Assembly (NCBI GenBank): GCA_900544175.1
Contig: UQUN01000013.1
Coordinates: 1 to 64,000, forward strand
Length of the DNA stretch: 64,000 bases
Direction: 5' to 3'
Source: an uncultured Alistipes sp.
Lineage (GTDB): Bacteria > Bacteroidota > Bacteroidia > Bacteroidales > UBA932
Position numbers and translations under genes: made by a program. Positions 25,013 to 34,099 of this stretch are shown here, one piece after another. The notes below the pieces were generated by a model. It worked only from the letters and a program-made list of their open reading frames with translations, was not told the origin of the DNA and did no database searches. Within the stretch, counting starts at the first letter, position 1, and every line of letters begins with the position of its first letter.

Positions 25013-27478
25013 ATGAATATTTCATATAATTGGCTGAAAGAGTATGTATCTTTCGATCTGTCTCCGGAAAAAGTAGCGGAGATACTGACTTTCATAGGTC
25101 TTGAGGTAGAGGAAATGGAAACAGTGGAGGACATTCCCGGAGGTCTGGAGGGAGTTGTTGTGGCGCAGGTACTGGAATGTGTTCCTCATCCGGATTCGGA
25201 CCATCTTCATATAACCAAAGTTCTGGCTGCCGAGGGAGACGAACCTCTGCAGGTTGTCTGCGGTGCCCCCAATGTGGCGGCAGGCCAGAAAGTGCTGCTG
25301 GCAACGGTCGGTACTTCGTTGCCTCTTCCCGACGGCTCCAGGTTGAAAATCAAGAAATCCAAGATACGTGGAGTTGAGTCATTCGGTATGATATGTGCCG
25401 AGGACGAACTCGGACTCGGCCAGTCTCACGACGGAATAATGGTGTTGGAGCCGGAAGCCAGAGTAGGAATGTCTGCCAGGGAATATCTGCATCTGGGGTC
25501 AGACACGGTGTTTTCTATCGGACTTACCCCTAACAGAGTGGACGGTGCCTCCCATATCGGAGTTGCCAGGGATTTATCGGCATATCTGAGGCTTAACGGT
25601 CTGGGTGGAGAGTTGACTCTTCCGGACGTGTCGGCATTCAGGGAAGGAGATGGAGATTCCATACCTGTGGAAGTGCTCAGTCATGACGGAGCACCGAGAT
25701 ATATGGGAGTGACATTGAAGGACGTGAAGATAGCTCCTTCTCCGGAGTGGCTGCAGAAAAAGCTTCTGGCAGTGGGCCTGCGGCCGATAAACAACGTGGT
25801 TGACATTACCAATTTTGTCCTGATGGAGACAGGTCAGCCTCTTCATGCCTTCGACGCCTCTAAGATAGAAGGCGGCAAGGTGGTGGTGCGCCGTGCCGTG
25901 GATGGAGAAAAATTCGTCACTCTGGATGGGGTGGAGCACACGCTGTCTTCAGAGGACCTGATGATCTGCAATGCTGCCAGGCCTATGTGCATAGCCGGTG
26001 TCTTCGGCGGCCTGGACTCAGGAATCACCGACAGTACAGTTTCAGTATTTCTCGAGAGTGCGTACTTCAATCCTACATCCATCCGCAGGACATCGAAGCG
26101 GCATGGAATAAAGACTGATGCGTCATTCCGGTATGAGCGCGGTGCAGACCCGGAGATTGTGCCTTATGCAGCCAGGAGGGCGGCTTTGCTTATGCAGGAA
26201 CTGGCAGGTGCCACTGTGGTCGGGAGAATCCAGGAAGTGTATCCGGAGAAGATTGATAGGAAACGGGTGTCCTTGAACTTTGCCCGCATGGAGGCACTTA
26301 TCGGCAAGAAGATAGGTGCGGAGACCATACTGCGAATACTTGAATATATGGATTTCGGGATACTTTCATCGGATGCGGAAGGTGCGGAGGTCACAGTCCC
26401 TTCTTACAAGGTGGATGTGTACAGGGAGTGCGACGTGGTGGAGGAAGTACTCCGTATCTACGGCTACAACAATGTGGCGCTTCCTGAACGTATCGTATCC
26501 TCGTACGACAATACGCCTAATCCTGATCCGGAGTCAGTAAGGGTAAAAATGTGCGACTTGCTCGCGGCCAACGGTTTTATGGAGTGCATGAACAACTCTC
26601 TGACCAAGGCGGATTACTACAACGGCCTGAAGACATATCCAAAGGAGAATCTGCCGATGGTGATCAATCCTCTCAGCTCGGATCTCAATGCGATGAGGCA
26701 GACTCTGCTGTTCAGCGGTCTGGAGGTGATCGCACACAACCTGAACCGTCAGGCCGGAGACCTGAGACTTTTCGAGATGGGCAATGTCTACCGCTATGAG
26801 CCTAAGGGAGAGGGGGATCCTGTCAACAATCTGGAATCGTACAGCGAGCGGATGCATCTGGCTATGTTTATGGTCGGCAAGGGTACTCAGTATTGGAGAA
26901 ATACTGCCGGTGCGGGACATTTTTTCGCCTTGAAAGGATATGTCGAGTTGTTGCTCCGGCGTATGGGAATGGATATCAATGTCCTTGATTACGAGCCTGC
27001 GCCTGCGGACATCTTCTCTGAGGGTATGGTATGCAGGGTCCCTTCTTCAGGGAAGGTTCTGCTGATGTTCGGTACGGTAGCTCCGGCCCGTCTGCGTCAG
27101 TTCGATATCAAACAGCCTGTGTTCGCGGCGGAGATTGACTGGCAGCTGCTGCTGAAGCACTATCTCAAGTCCAAGGTGCTGTACAAGGAGTTGCCGCTGT
27201 ATCCTGAGGTGAAGCGGGATCTGGCTCTGCTGCTGGATGAGAATGTCACATTCGCCGATATCCGCAAGGCTGCGTTTGCCGCTGAGAGGAAACTGCTGCG
27301 CAAGGTGGTGCTCTTCGATGTCTACAGAGGCGACAAGATACCTGCGGGAAAGAAGCAGTATGCAGTCAGCCTGACATTACAGGACTATGACAAGACTCTG
27401 ACGGACAAGAATGTAGAGTTGGCAGTCACTCGTATCCTCAATGCTTTGTCGCATCAGTTCGATGCAGTGTTGAGATAG
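25013..27478 (+). CDS. pheT: Phenylalanine--tRNA ligase beta subunit
   Basis: Full-length beta subunit (821 residues) of the tetrameric enzyme that charges tRNA-Phe. Domain order is as expected: tRNA-binding EMAP-like domain (about 40-155, with HPDSDHLHI), B3/B4 editing region (about 215-390), B5 domain (about 405-475), catalytic-like core (about 480-700), and the FDX-ACB anticodon-binding domain (about 725-821). The partner pheS is not in the window, which is usual in Bacteroidota. A terminator follows at 27498. Confidence 0.97.
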   Translation: MNISYNWLKEYVSFDLSPEKVAEILTFIGLEVEEMETVEDIPGGLEGVVVAQVLECVPHPDSDHLHITKVLAAEGDEPLQVVCGAPNVAAGQKVLLATVGTSLPLPDGSRLKIKKSKIRGVESFGMICAEDELGLGQSHDGIMVLEPEARVGMSAREYLHLGSDTVFSIGLTPNRVDGASHIGVARDLSAYLRLNGLGGELTLPDVSAFREGDGDSIPVEVLSHDGAPRYMGVTLKDVKIAPSPEWLQKKLLAVGLRPINNVVDITNFVLMETGQPLHAFDASKIEGGKVVVRRAVDGEKFVTLDGVEHTLSSEDLMICNAARPMCIAGVFGGLDSGITDSTVSVFLESAYFNPTSIRRTSKRHGIKTDASFRYERGADPEIVPYAARRAALLMQELAGATVVGRIQEVYPEKIDRKRVSLNFARMEALIGKKIGAETILRILEYMDFGILSSDAEGAEVTVPSYKVDVYRECDVVEEVLRIYGYNNVALPERIVSSYDNTPNPDPESVRVKMCDLLAANGFMECMNNSLTKADYYNGLKTYPKENLPMVINPLSSDLNAMRQTLLFSGLEVIAHNLNRQAGDLRLFEMGNVYRYEPKGEGDPVNNLESYSERMHLAMFMVGKGTQYWRNTAGAGHFFALKGYVELLLRRMGMDINVLDYEPAPADIFSEGMVCRVPSSGKVLLMFGTVAPARLRQFDIKQPVFAAEIDWQLLLKHYLKSKVLYKELPLYPEVKRDLALLLDENVTFADIRKAAFAAERKLLRKVVLFDVYRGDKIPAGKKQYAVSLTLQDYDKTLTDKNVELAVTRILNALSHQFDAVLR

Positions 27479-27497
27479 CCGTCGATATGTAAGATAA

Positions 27498-27538
27498 GAA
27501 AAGAGGATGGCCCGCCGGAGCCATCCTCTTTTCTCTTT
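27498..27538. terminator. Bidirectional terminator between pheT and the OMP gene
   Basis: A stem of about 14 base pairs (GAAAAGAGGATGGC with GCCATCCTCTTTTC) and a short loop. Both arms are flanked by A or T runs, so it can end pheT transcripts and, on the other strand, the deoC-OMP transcripts. Confidence 0.85.
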
Positions 27539-27559
27539 TGTGTGAGTGTCTTTTGGTGT

Positions 27560-28027
27560 TTAGAAGAGGTAGCGGACACTTAATGCTATACCGCCCTGGA
27601 ATATACCAAGGGAATTGAATCCGACTCCGGCACTGTTGAAGTGAGGTCCGATGACAGGGCGCCAGTCAAGGGAGATGTTCATGGGGAACCAGAAGTTGTA
27701 TTCTACACCTATACGTCCGGCAACTCCTACGAATCCTGTGACGTTATTGAATCCATACATTCCAAGGCCGGCTCCCACACCTGCGTACCAGTTCCATGAG
27801 CCTTTCTCCTGCCACGAGTTGATAGGGAAAATCCAGTCATAGGTGGCAGCTGCCTCAAGACCGTAGAATCCGGGCAGACCGAAATCAAGTTGCACCATAT
27901 TGTTTCCAAGTGAGTGCTGGTAGGAAAGTTCAAGACCGTAGCCTATACGGCCTCCGATTGCGCGCGGCTGGGCATAGAGTGCTGCAGCTGTGAATAGAGC
28001 AATTGCAATAACAATGATCTTTTTCAT
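27560..28027 (-). CDS. Small outer-membrane beta-barrel protein
   Basis: Protein of 155 residues with a signal peptide ending near LYAQ. The rest is alternating hydrophobic, glycine and aromatic residues typical of a small OmpA/OmpW-like eight-strand barrel, and it ends with SVRYLF, whose final phenylalanine fits the BamA sorting signal. Function unknown. It starts 35 bases after deoC and may be the last gene of that operon. Confidence 0.8.
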   Translation of the reverse strand: MKKIIVIAIALFTAAALYAQPRAIGGRIGYGLELSYQHSLGNNMVQLDFGLPGFYGLEAAATYDWIFPINSWQEKGSWNWYAGVGAGLGMYGFNNVTGFVGVAGRIGVEYNFWFPMNISLDWRPVIGPHFNSAGVGFNSLGIFQGGIALSVRYLF

Positions 28028-28062
28028 CTTGTTTAGCTTTTAGTAGTTAATAATGATATGAG

Positions 28063-28893
28063 TTAAAAATAGATTACTGATGATTTCTCCACTTCGGAGA
28101 GGATGGAGTTGGCTACGCGGCTGGCACCGAATCTAAGTAGACTGGGATTGAGCCAGTCAGGGCCGAGTATGGTGTCAACGATGGCGTAATACACAGCCGC
28201 GTCTTTGGCGGTGGAGATGCCTCCGGCAGGCTTGAAGCCCACTTTGCGGCCGGTCTTCCCGTAGTATTCCCTGATGCAGTCGCACATTACGATGGCGGCG
28301 AACGGGGTTGCGGCCGGTTCCATCTTTCCGGTGGATGTCTTTATAAAGTCGGCACCGCATTCCATGGCTAAGAAAGAAGCCTCCCTTATCCTGCCGGCAT
28401 CGGCCAATGCTCCTGTCTCAAGGATCACTTTCAGCACGGCATCACCGACTATGTTCCTGATGGAACGTATCTCTTTCTCGCAGTAACTCAGATTTCCGTC
28501 CAGAAAGCTGTTGAGAGCGAGTACTATGTCTACTTCGTCAGCCCCTTCTTCCACAGCCATGCGGCACTCCAGTTCCTTGACTTTCAGAAAACTCTGGGAA
28601 GCAGGGAAGCATCCGGCCACTACGGTCACGTGTACTCCGGGTTCGGTCAGCGTATCCTTTACTGTTCTTGCGAAATTGGGGTATACGCAGATGGACGCAG
28701 GCGGCCGGTATCCGGGAAAATGTGTCTGGAAGTCATTTACTTTACCTGCCAGTTTGCGGATACTTGAATATGTGTCCGTTGACTTTAGTGAGGTCAGGTC
28801 GGTCATGCTGAGACAGGCTTTCAGAACTTCCGGAGTCATCCAATGGCTGAGATTGTCATGGACGGCCTTTATTCTTTTCTCAATATCTTCCAT
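28063..28893 (-). CDS. deoC: Deoxyribose-phosphate aldolase
   Basis: Class I aldolase (276 residues) that splits 2-deoxyribose 5-phosphate into acetaldehyde and glyceraldehyde 3-phosphate in nucleoside breakdown. The stretch KVILETGALAD and the Schiff-base lysine in GADFIKTSTGK (about residue 187) are clear, as is the second lysine in GFKPAGGI. Its ATG immediately follows the stop of dtd with no gap. Confidence 0.94.
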   Translation of the reverse strand: MEDIEKRIKAVHDNLSHWMTPEVLKACLSMTDLTSLKSTDTYSSIRKLAGKVNDFQTHFPGYRPPASICVYPNFARTVKDTLTEPGVHVTVVAGCFPASQSFLKVKELECRMAVEEGADEVDIVLALNSFLDGNLSYCEKEIRSIRNIVGDAVLKVILETGALADAGRIREASFLAMECGADFIKTSTGKMEPAATPFAAIVMCDCIREYYGKTGRKVGFKPAGGISTAKDAAVYYAIVDTILGPDWLNPSLLRFGASRVANSILSEVEKSSVIYF

Positions 28894-29346
28894 TTATTCT
28901 CTGTTTTTCGTATCAATAAGAATAGTGACCGGTCCTTCATTGACGATAGTCACCCTCATATTTGCACCAAATATACCTTTTTTAACGGGCTTCCCCAAAA
29001 TATTTTCCAATCTTTGTAAAAATTTCTCGTATATTGGGATGGAAATTTCCGGTCCTGCGGCTCTGATATATGAGGGACGGTTGCCCTTCCTGGTGGATGC
29101 GTACAAGGTGAATTGGCTGATAACCAAAATGTCTCCGTCAACGTCCCTTACAGACAGGTTCATGACCCCGCTGTCGTCATCGAATATGCGCAGATTGACA
29201 ATCTTATGGCACAGCCATTCTATATCCTCGTCTGCATCCCCGTTCTCAATTCCTATGAGAATATTCAGACCGAGTCCGATCTCTCCGCAGCAAGAGCCTT
29301 CAATGACTACCGACGACTGGCTGACTCTCTGGATGACCGCCCTCAT
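28894..29346 (-). CDS. dtd: D-aminoacyl-tRNA deacylase
   Basis: Proofreading enzyme (150 residues, the usual size) that removes D-amino acids and glycine from mischarged tRNA. It has the two active-site motifs: SQFTLYA near residue 79 and the cis-proline motif NEGPVTI near residue 137. It lies between a radical SAM gene (1-base gap) and deoC (no gap), so the group is a tight operon. Confidence 0.95.
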   Translation of the reverse strand: MRAVIQRVSQSSVVIEGSCCGEIGLGLNILIGIENGDADEDIEWLCHKIVNLRIFDDDSGVMNLSVRDVDGDILVISQFTLYASTRKGNRPSYIRAAGPEISIPIYEKFLQRLENILGKPVKKGIFGANMRVTIVNEGPVTILIDTKNRE

Positions 29347-29347
29347 C

Positions 29348-30124
29348 TCAGCCTCTGACCTGAACGGTTATGCCTGCGGCTCTGAGAGGAGCGGCTATTG
29401 CTTCCATTTCGGCGACAGTGACTTTCTCAAGATCACTGGCGGGTGTCTCGCGGTCGAGCGTGTACATCATGACCTCACGGGGCCGCAGGTCAAGTACGAT
29501 ATCTCTCCATGGGTCGACACTTTCCTTGCAGGTCAGGTCTATGCGGCGGCCGTCTATGGTTCCCCGCAGGAACATGGTCTGTAGGATAAAGTTGCCGTTG
29601 AACAGCCTCAGATGCTCTATTGTCTCCTTGAGCGAGTAATGACCCACCGGGTTGTCCACCAGGCGGATATATTCTTCCAGACCGCTGTCTATCTTTAGGA
29701 TGGGGTTGGTCACTTTCATCAGAGCCTCCCGGATTTCTTTCCTGCCGGTCATGGTCGCATTTGAAAGTACGGATACGGCAGCGTTCGGAAAATACTTGTC
29801 CCGCATCATCAGTGTGAAGTCGATGATTTCTGGGAAATCGGGATGCAGGGTGGGCTCTCCGTTGCCGGAGAATGTGATGGTGTCCACGGGTGTACCCTCG
29901 GTATGCAGTTCGGCGAAACGTTCCTGCATCCTCTGGAATACGGCCTCCTTGGACGGAATGGTCTGGTCAGTCCGGCCATCCTTGTTCCATCCGCACTCGC
30001 AGTAAATGCAATCGAATGAGCAGAGCTTGCCGTTGTCAGGCAGAAGGTTGATGCCCAAGGAGTTCCCAAGGCGGCGGCTCTTGATGGGGCCGAAAACTAT
30101 CTTGTGAAAAAGTATTGTTGACAT
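29348..30124 (-). CDS. Radical SAM protein (COG0731-like)
   Basis: Protein of 258 residues with the [4Fe-4S] cluster motif CSFDCIYCECG (CxxxCxxC, about residues 35-42) followed by the SAM-site glycines in TFSGNGEPTLHPDFP. It is close to the wybutosine/TYW1-like radical SAM group of unknown bacterial role. It follows the amidohydrolase with a 13-base gap and precedes dtd; the substrate cannot be named. Confidence 0.85.
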   Translation of the reverse strand: MSTILFHKIVFGPIKSRRLGNSLGINLLPDNGKLCSFDCIYCECGWNKDGRTDQTIPSKEAVFQRMQERFAELHTEGTPVDTITFSGNGEPTLHPDFPEIIDFTLMMRDKYFPNAAVSVLSNATMTGRKEIREALMKVTNPILKIDSGLEEYIRLVDNPVGHYSLKETIEHLRLFNGNFILQTMFLRGTIDGRRIDLTCKESVDPWRDIVLDLRPREVMMYTLDRETPASDLEKVTVAEMEAIAAPLRAAGITVQVRG

Positions 30125-30137
30125 GATATGCCGTGTT

Positions 30138-31325
30138 TCAGATTAATCGTCTGGATGTGCTTGCAGAGGTAAGTTGCATGTTCTCGAAATCGATGTTGTC
30201 GATAAGCACCACGCCGGGTCTCTTGCCTTTGTCGAAGGAGCCGAGTATGTTGTCCTTGCCCAGGGCTGCCGCACCGTTAAGGCAGGCCCATGTCAGTACT
30301 GTCTGCAATGGGATTCCAGGGTAGTGACGGTGTATGCATTTCAGCTCCTCCACTATGGACAGAACGTGGTTGGATGACAGGCTGTCAGTGCCGACAGCTA
30401 TTCTCACACCCATGCTCATCAACATGGGTAAATCAGCCATTGTCCTGTGAATAAACATGTTGGATAGCGGACATGTGACCCATGTGCAGTTTTTCAGAAT
30501 CTGTTCGGCGGCGTAGACGCTGTCCTCATGTGCGACGGTGTTGTGTATGAGCAGTATATGCTCTTCAAACGGGGCGGGATGGACTTCCTGCAGCCGCTCC
30601 AGAAAATGGAATATGGCCGGTCTGCCAGTAGCGGGGACTACGCTAAGTCCGCGGTTGACATAGTTGTCGTAAAGCGGTCCTTTATGAAACCCAATCATGT
30701 CGTCCTCCTCCTGGGACTCCTGATTGTGGTAGGATATGAATCCGGCTTTAAGTCCCTCGGCGGAGGCCATGCGGAGCAGGTCGGGACTCATGGTGTAAGG
30801 CGAGTGGGGGGTGATGGCTGCATCAAGTCCGGCTGTTTCCGCCTTTTCAACCAGTTTGCTTGCATCGGCGATGACTCTCCTGGCATCTTCGGATTCTGTG
30901 CCGAAAACCTCAATAAATGTTCTGGTGTACATCGGCCCCTCGCTCTTCATGGCGAAGCTCTCGTCGCAGTTGGAGATATCGGCCATGGCACTGACGCCTT
31001 CCTTATACAGTTTCTCAAACTGTGCCCTCATTGCTTTCTGACGCTCTTCTTTGGGCGCGGACTCGCGAAGGGCGTTGATCTGGTCGATGAAACCGGACAT
31101 GCCGGTAGCCTCTTGAAACTTGCCTTCCAGATGTGACAGTTCTATGTGGCAGTGAGCGTTGGTGAATCCCGGTACCAGTATTCCGTTGTAGAATTCCGTG
31201 CTTCCGCTTTCTCCGGTAAGCTGTCCTATACCGGTAACAGTCCCGTCCTCAGCCACATCCACGTATCCGTTCCTTATCGGGGTAGAAGCGATGGGAAATA
31301 TGTAATTGGCCGCTATTCTTCTCAT
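30138..31325 (-). CDS. Amidohydrolase-family deaminase
   Basis: Metal-dependent hydrolase (395 residues) of the ATZ/TRZ and cytosine-deaminase superfamily. Visible metal-site residues are HCH in NAHCHIELSHLEG (about 57-59), histidines in ITPHSPY and LIHNTVAHED, and aspartate in GTDSLSSN. Such enzymes deaminate aminated purines or related compounds; aminodeoxyfutalosine deaminase of the alternative menaquinone pathway is one candidate, but no other gene of that pathway is here. Its start overlaps the stop of the DUF4296 lipoprotein by four bases. Confidence 0.82.
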   Translation of the reverse strand: MRRIAANYIFPIASTPIRNGYVDVAEDGTVTGIGQLTGESGSTEFYNGILVPGFTNAHCHIELSHLEGKFQEATGMSGFIDQINALRESAPKEERQKAMRAQFEKLYKEGVSAMADISNCDESFAMKSEGPMYTRTFIEVFGTESEDARRVIADASKLVEKAETAGLDAAITPHSPYTMSPDLLRMASAEGLKAGFISYHNQESQEEDDMIGFHKGPLYDNYVNRGLSVVPATGRPAIFHFLERLQEVHPAPFEEHILLIHNTVAHEDSVYAAEQILKNCTWVTCPLSNMFIHRTMADLPMLMSMGVRIAVGTDSLSSNHVLSIVEELKCIHRHYPGIPLQTVLTWACLNGAAALGKDNILGSFDKGKRPGVVLIDNIDFENMQLTSASTSRRLI

Positions 31326-32113
31326 TTTTTGCTATCTGTATCGTGTTTGTTGTGTACTATGCGGTTGTTCGTTAATATACTTCTTTTTCTGTCATCTCTG
31401 ATTCTCCGAATGACGCTTTCTCTATCTTTGTCATGGCTGTCAACGGGCATCATGGAATATTCATTTTTCTTTTCCGTACTGTCCATTCTGGCTTTCAGCA
31501 TTTCCACTTCTGTCATGAAAGGCATGGCGTCGTAGAAAATGAAGTATTTGTCGGCATTGAGCGCGGAGTCACTGAATATCAGGAACTGGTTTACAGGTCG
31601 TTTTATAAGCGAGGAGTCAATGACAGGTGAGCCCGGCAGAATGGAATCCGGCTTGAAGAACATTATTCTCATGTTCTTGTAGATTATTCCGGCATGAATG
31701 CTGTCGGCTGTGTAAAGCTCCAGTGAATCTATAAGCTCCCATCGTTTAGGTCTTTTTCCCTCTAATTGTAATATCTTCTGAAGCTGGGACTTGCGTATTT
31801 CAAGCATGTTCTTTGTCTTGACGAACACATCCTCGAATCTGTCTGGCCGCTCAAGATAGTAGACCACGCTCCTGTTATAGTCGTCAGTGGTGTATCCGTA
31901 CTTGTTGAAGACAGGCTCGTATATCCTCATCGTATCAGCCATTCTCTTGAACCTGTAATTGCTTTGGACAGCTTCGTCGGTCATGTATATGTCGTAATAA
32001 ATCATGGACATTACATCTTCCGGAATTATTCCTTTCTTCTCATTGCTGCATGATACTGAGAAGAAGGCCAGGAGAATAATGGCCGCGAATGCTGTGTGTC
32101 TGCTGTGGCGCAT
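31322..32113 (-). CDS. DUF4296 lipoprotein
   Basis: Protein of 263 residues with a lipoprotein signal ending in FFSVSC. Residues about 30-125 match the DUF4296 pattern known only in Bacteroidota (IIPEDVMSMIYYDIYMTDEA, then NKYGYTTDDYNRSVVYYLERPDRF). The basic C-terminal tail is low in complexity. ATG 32113 is preferred to an upstream in-frame ATG at 32182 because it gives a clean signal. First gene of the operon down to 27560; function unknown. Confidence 0.8.
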   Translation of the reverse strand: MRHSRHTAFAAIILLAFFSVSCSNEKKGIIPEDVMSMIYYDIYMTDEAVQSNYRFKRMADTMRIYEPVFNKYGYTTDDYNRSVVYYLERPDRFEDVFVKTKNMLEIRKSQLQKILQLEGKRPKRWELIDSLELYTADSIHAGIIYKNMRIMFFKPDSILPGSPVIDSSLIKRPVNQFLIFSDSALNADKYFIFYDAMPFMTEVEMLKARMDSTEKKNEYSMMPVDSHDKDRESVIRRIRDDRKRSILTNNRIVHNKHDTDSKK

Positions 32114-32138
32114 GTCGTGTTGCAAATGAATCAGTGCG

Positions 32139-32146
32139 CAAATATA
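32139..32146 (-). promoter_or_regulatory. -7 promoter element (TATATTTG), DUF4296 operon
   Basis: TATATTTG on the minus strand, 26 bases before the DUF4296 start. It is one half of a divergent pair with 32159-32166; only 12 bases separate the two -7 elements. Confidence 0.6.
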
Positions 32147-32158
32147 ACTTTTATTCTC

Positions 32159-32166
32159 TATATTTG
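32159..32166 (+). promoter_or_regulatory. -7 promoter element (TATATTTG), polysaccharide deacetylase/purD
   Basis: TATATTTG, 19 bases before the start at 32186. Its -33 position falls inside the transcription start region of the opposite promoter, so the two may compete for polymerase. Confidence 0.6.
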
Positions 32167-32185
32167 CACCCATATTGAACAAGCC

Positions 32186-32797
32186 ATGCTGATCCGTCCG
32201 TTAAAACTGCTGAAGAAGATATATCCGTCGTTTATCTGGTCTTTCCCAAAGGAAAAGGAAGGTATCTTTCTTACATTTGATGACGGGCCGTGTCCTCAGG
32301 TAACACCGTGGGTGCTTGATCAGCTCGACGAGTATGGTGCCAAGGCTACTTTTTTCTGTATCGGCAAGAATGTGGAACTGTATCCGGACCTGTTCGGAGA
32401 GATTCTGCGGAGAGGTCATTCGGTAGGCAGCCATTCCTACAGCCATGTGCCAGGATGGAGAATTCCGCTGGATGATTATGTGCAGGATGTAGACATGGCG
32501 GCGGAGCTTATCCATACCAATCTCTACCGTCCTCCTTATGCTAAGATAACACCATTGCAGGCCAGGAAGTTGAGTGTCCGGTACAATATCGTCATGTGGA
32601 ATATCCTGAGCAGGGACTATAATCGCAGTCTTGGACATAAGGCATGTGCCAGGAATGTACTGCCTTATCTCTCACCAGGTTCGGTGACAGTGTTCCATGA
32701 CTCGATGAAGGCGGCCAAGAATCTTTGGTATGTGCTGCCGAAGACCCTTGATGCGGCCGGCAAGGCGGGGTGGAAGTGTAAACCTATATTATTATAA
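32186..32797 (+). CDS. Polysaccharide deacetylase (NodB domain)
   Basis: Protein of 203 residues consisting almost only of a NodB/CE4 domain. Motifs are TFDDGP near residue 30 (two aspartates), HSVGSHSYSH near 80 (metal histidines), RPPY near 117 and the late VFHDS near 175. It removes acetyl groups from peptidoglycan or a polysaccharide. No signal peptide or membrane segment is clear; the start chosen (ATG 32186) follows the -7 element by 19 bases. A longer open frame begins at 32096, inside the divergent gene. Confidence 0.87.
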   Translation: MLIRPLKLLKKIYPSFIWSFPKEKEGIFLTFDDGPCPQVTPWVLDQLDEYGAKATFFCIGKNVELYPDLFGEILRRGHSVGSHSYSHVPGWRIPLDDYVQDVDMAAELIHTNLYRPPYAKITPLQARKLSVRYNIVMWNILSRDYNRSLGHKACARNVLPYLSPGSVTVFHDSMKAAKNLWYVLPKTLDAAGKAGWKCKPILL

Positions 32798-32803
32798 TCG
32801 GAT

Positions 32804-34093
32804 ATGAAGTACAATGTATTGTTGCTCGGTTCGGGCGGAAGGGAACATGCTCTCGCCTGGAAGATATCTCAAAGCAGCCTTTTGGGGAAATTTTACGCCA
32901 TTCCGGGCAATCCTGGAATCAACACTCTGGCGGAGGGAATAGAAGGCAGCGTCGGAGACTTCGACCTGATTCGCAGGACCGTTGTGGATAAGAATATAGA
33001 TATGGTGGTATGCGGACCGGAGGATCCATTGGCCGCCGGTCTTCTGGACTATCTCCGTTCATGTCCGGAGATAGGCGGGAAACTGCTTTTTGTAGGCCCG
33101 GGGAAAGACGGTGCGCGTCTGGAGGGCAGCAAGGAGTATGCCAAGGAGTTCATGTGCAGGCATGGTATACCTACTGCCTCGTATAGAAGCTTTACTGCTG
33201 CAGAGAAGGAGGAAGCTGTATTGTTCTTGCAGACAATCAATCCCCCTTATGTAATCAAGGCGGACGGGCTGGCGGCCGGGAAAGGCGTAATAATATCGCA
33301 GAGCCTTGAGGATGCCGTGTCCGCATTGGAGAGCATATTCGGCGGACGTTTCGGACAGGCAGGGGCTAAAGTGGTCATAGAGGAATTCCTTGAAGGGGTC
33401 GAGGTGTCATATTTTGTTCTTACTGACGGTCACGGATATATCATGCTGCCTGAGGCGAAGGATTACAAGCGTATAATGGACGGTGACAATGGCCCTAATA
33501 CAGGAGGAATGGGTTCGGTGTCCCCCGTGCCTTTCTGTGATGCTGCTTTTGCAGCGAAAGTGCGTGAAAGGATCATCGATCCTACCGTTCGCGGTCTCTC
33601 TGAAGAGGGTGTGGATTACCGCGGCTTCATATTTTTCGGTCTGATGAATTGCGGAGGAGATCCCTATGTCATCGAATACAATGTCAGAATGGGTGATCCC
33701 GAGACAGAATCTGTCATGCTTAGGATCGACAGCGATCTGCTGGCCCATATGGCGGCTGCAGCCCGTGGAGATATTTCCGGTGAACGGATATCGATATCGG
33801 CGAAACATGCCTTGACCTGCATAGTGGTTTCCGGAGGGTATCCTGACAAATATGGAAAGGGGTATGTCGTGGAAGGACTTGACAATTGCGGTGACGTGAC
33901 GGTGTTCCATGCCGGAACCAGTGTCAGGGATGGCCGTATTGTAACATCGGGTGGACGTGTCCTGGCTGTTTCTTCTCTCGGTGACAGTCTTGTTGATGCC
34001 GCAGGTAAAGTATATGCTGCTGTAGACAGGATCGGATTTGAAGGGGCGTTCCACAGGAAAGACATCGGTGCGGACATGATCAACTGGAAGTAA
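32804..34093 (+). CDS. purD: Phosphoribosylamine--glycine ligase
   Basis: ATP-grasp enzyme (429 residues) for the second step of purine synthesis, joining glycine to phosphoribosylamine. Signs are LLLGSGGREHALAWK at the N terminus, YVIKADGLAAGKGV near 150, and the GARS signature in GDPETESVMLR near 298. It starts 6 bases after the deacetylase gene and 6 bases before a membrane protein gene. The next purine gene in the block, purM, is 2.3 kb away. Confidence 0.96.
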   Translation: MKYNVLLLGSGGREHALAWKISQSSLLGKFYAIPGNPGINTLAEGIEGSVGDFDLIRRTVVDKNIDMVVCGPEDPLAAGLLDYLRSCPEIGGKLLFVGPGKDGARLEGSKEYAKEFMCRHGIPTASYRSFTAAEKEEAVLFLQTINPPYVIKADGLAAGKGVIISQSLEDAVSALESIFGGRFGQAGAKVVIEEFLEGVEVSYFVLTDGHGYIMLPEAKDYKRIMDGDNGPNTGGMGSVSPVPFCDAAFAAKVRERIIDPTVRGLSEEGVDYRGFIFFGLMNCGGDPYVIEYNVRMGDPETESVMLRIDSDLLAHMAAAARGDISGERISISAKHALTCIVVSGGYPDKYGKGYVVEGLDNCGDVTVFHAGTSVRDGRIVTSGGRVLAVSSLGDSLVDAAGKVYAAVDRIGFEGAFHRKDIGADMINWK

Positions 34094-34099
34094 TCCCGG

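Noticed and set aside
28511..29584. Open frame of 357 codons on the plus strand
   Set aside because: Antisense to deoC, dtd and the radical SAM gene, all of which have clear catalytic motifs.
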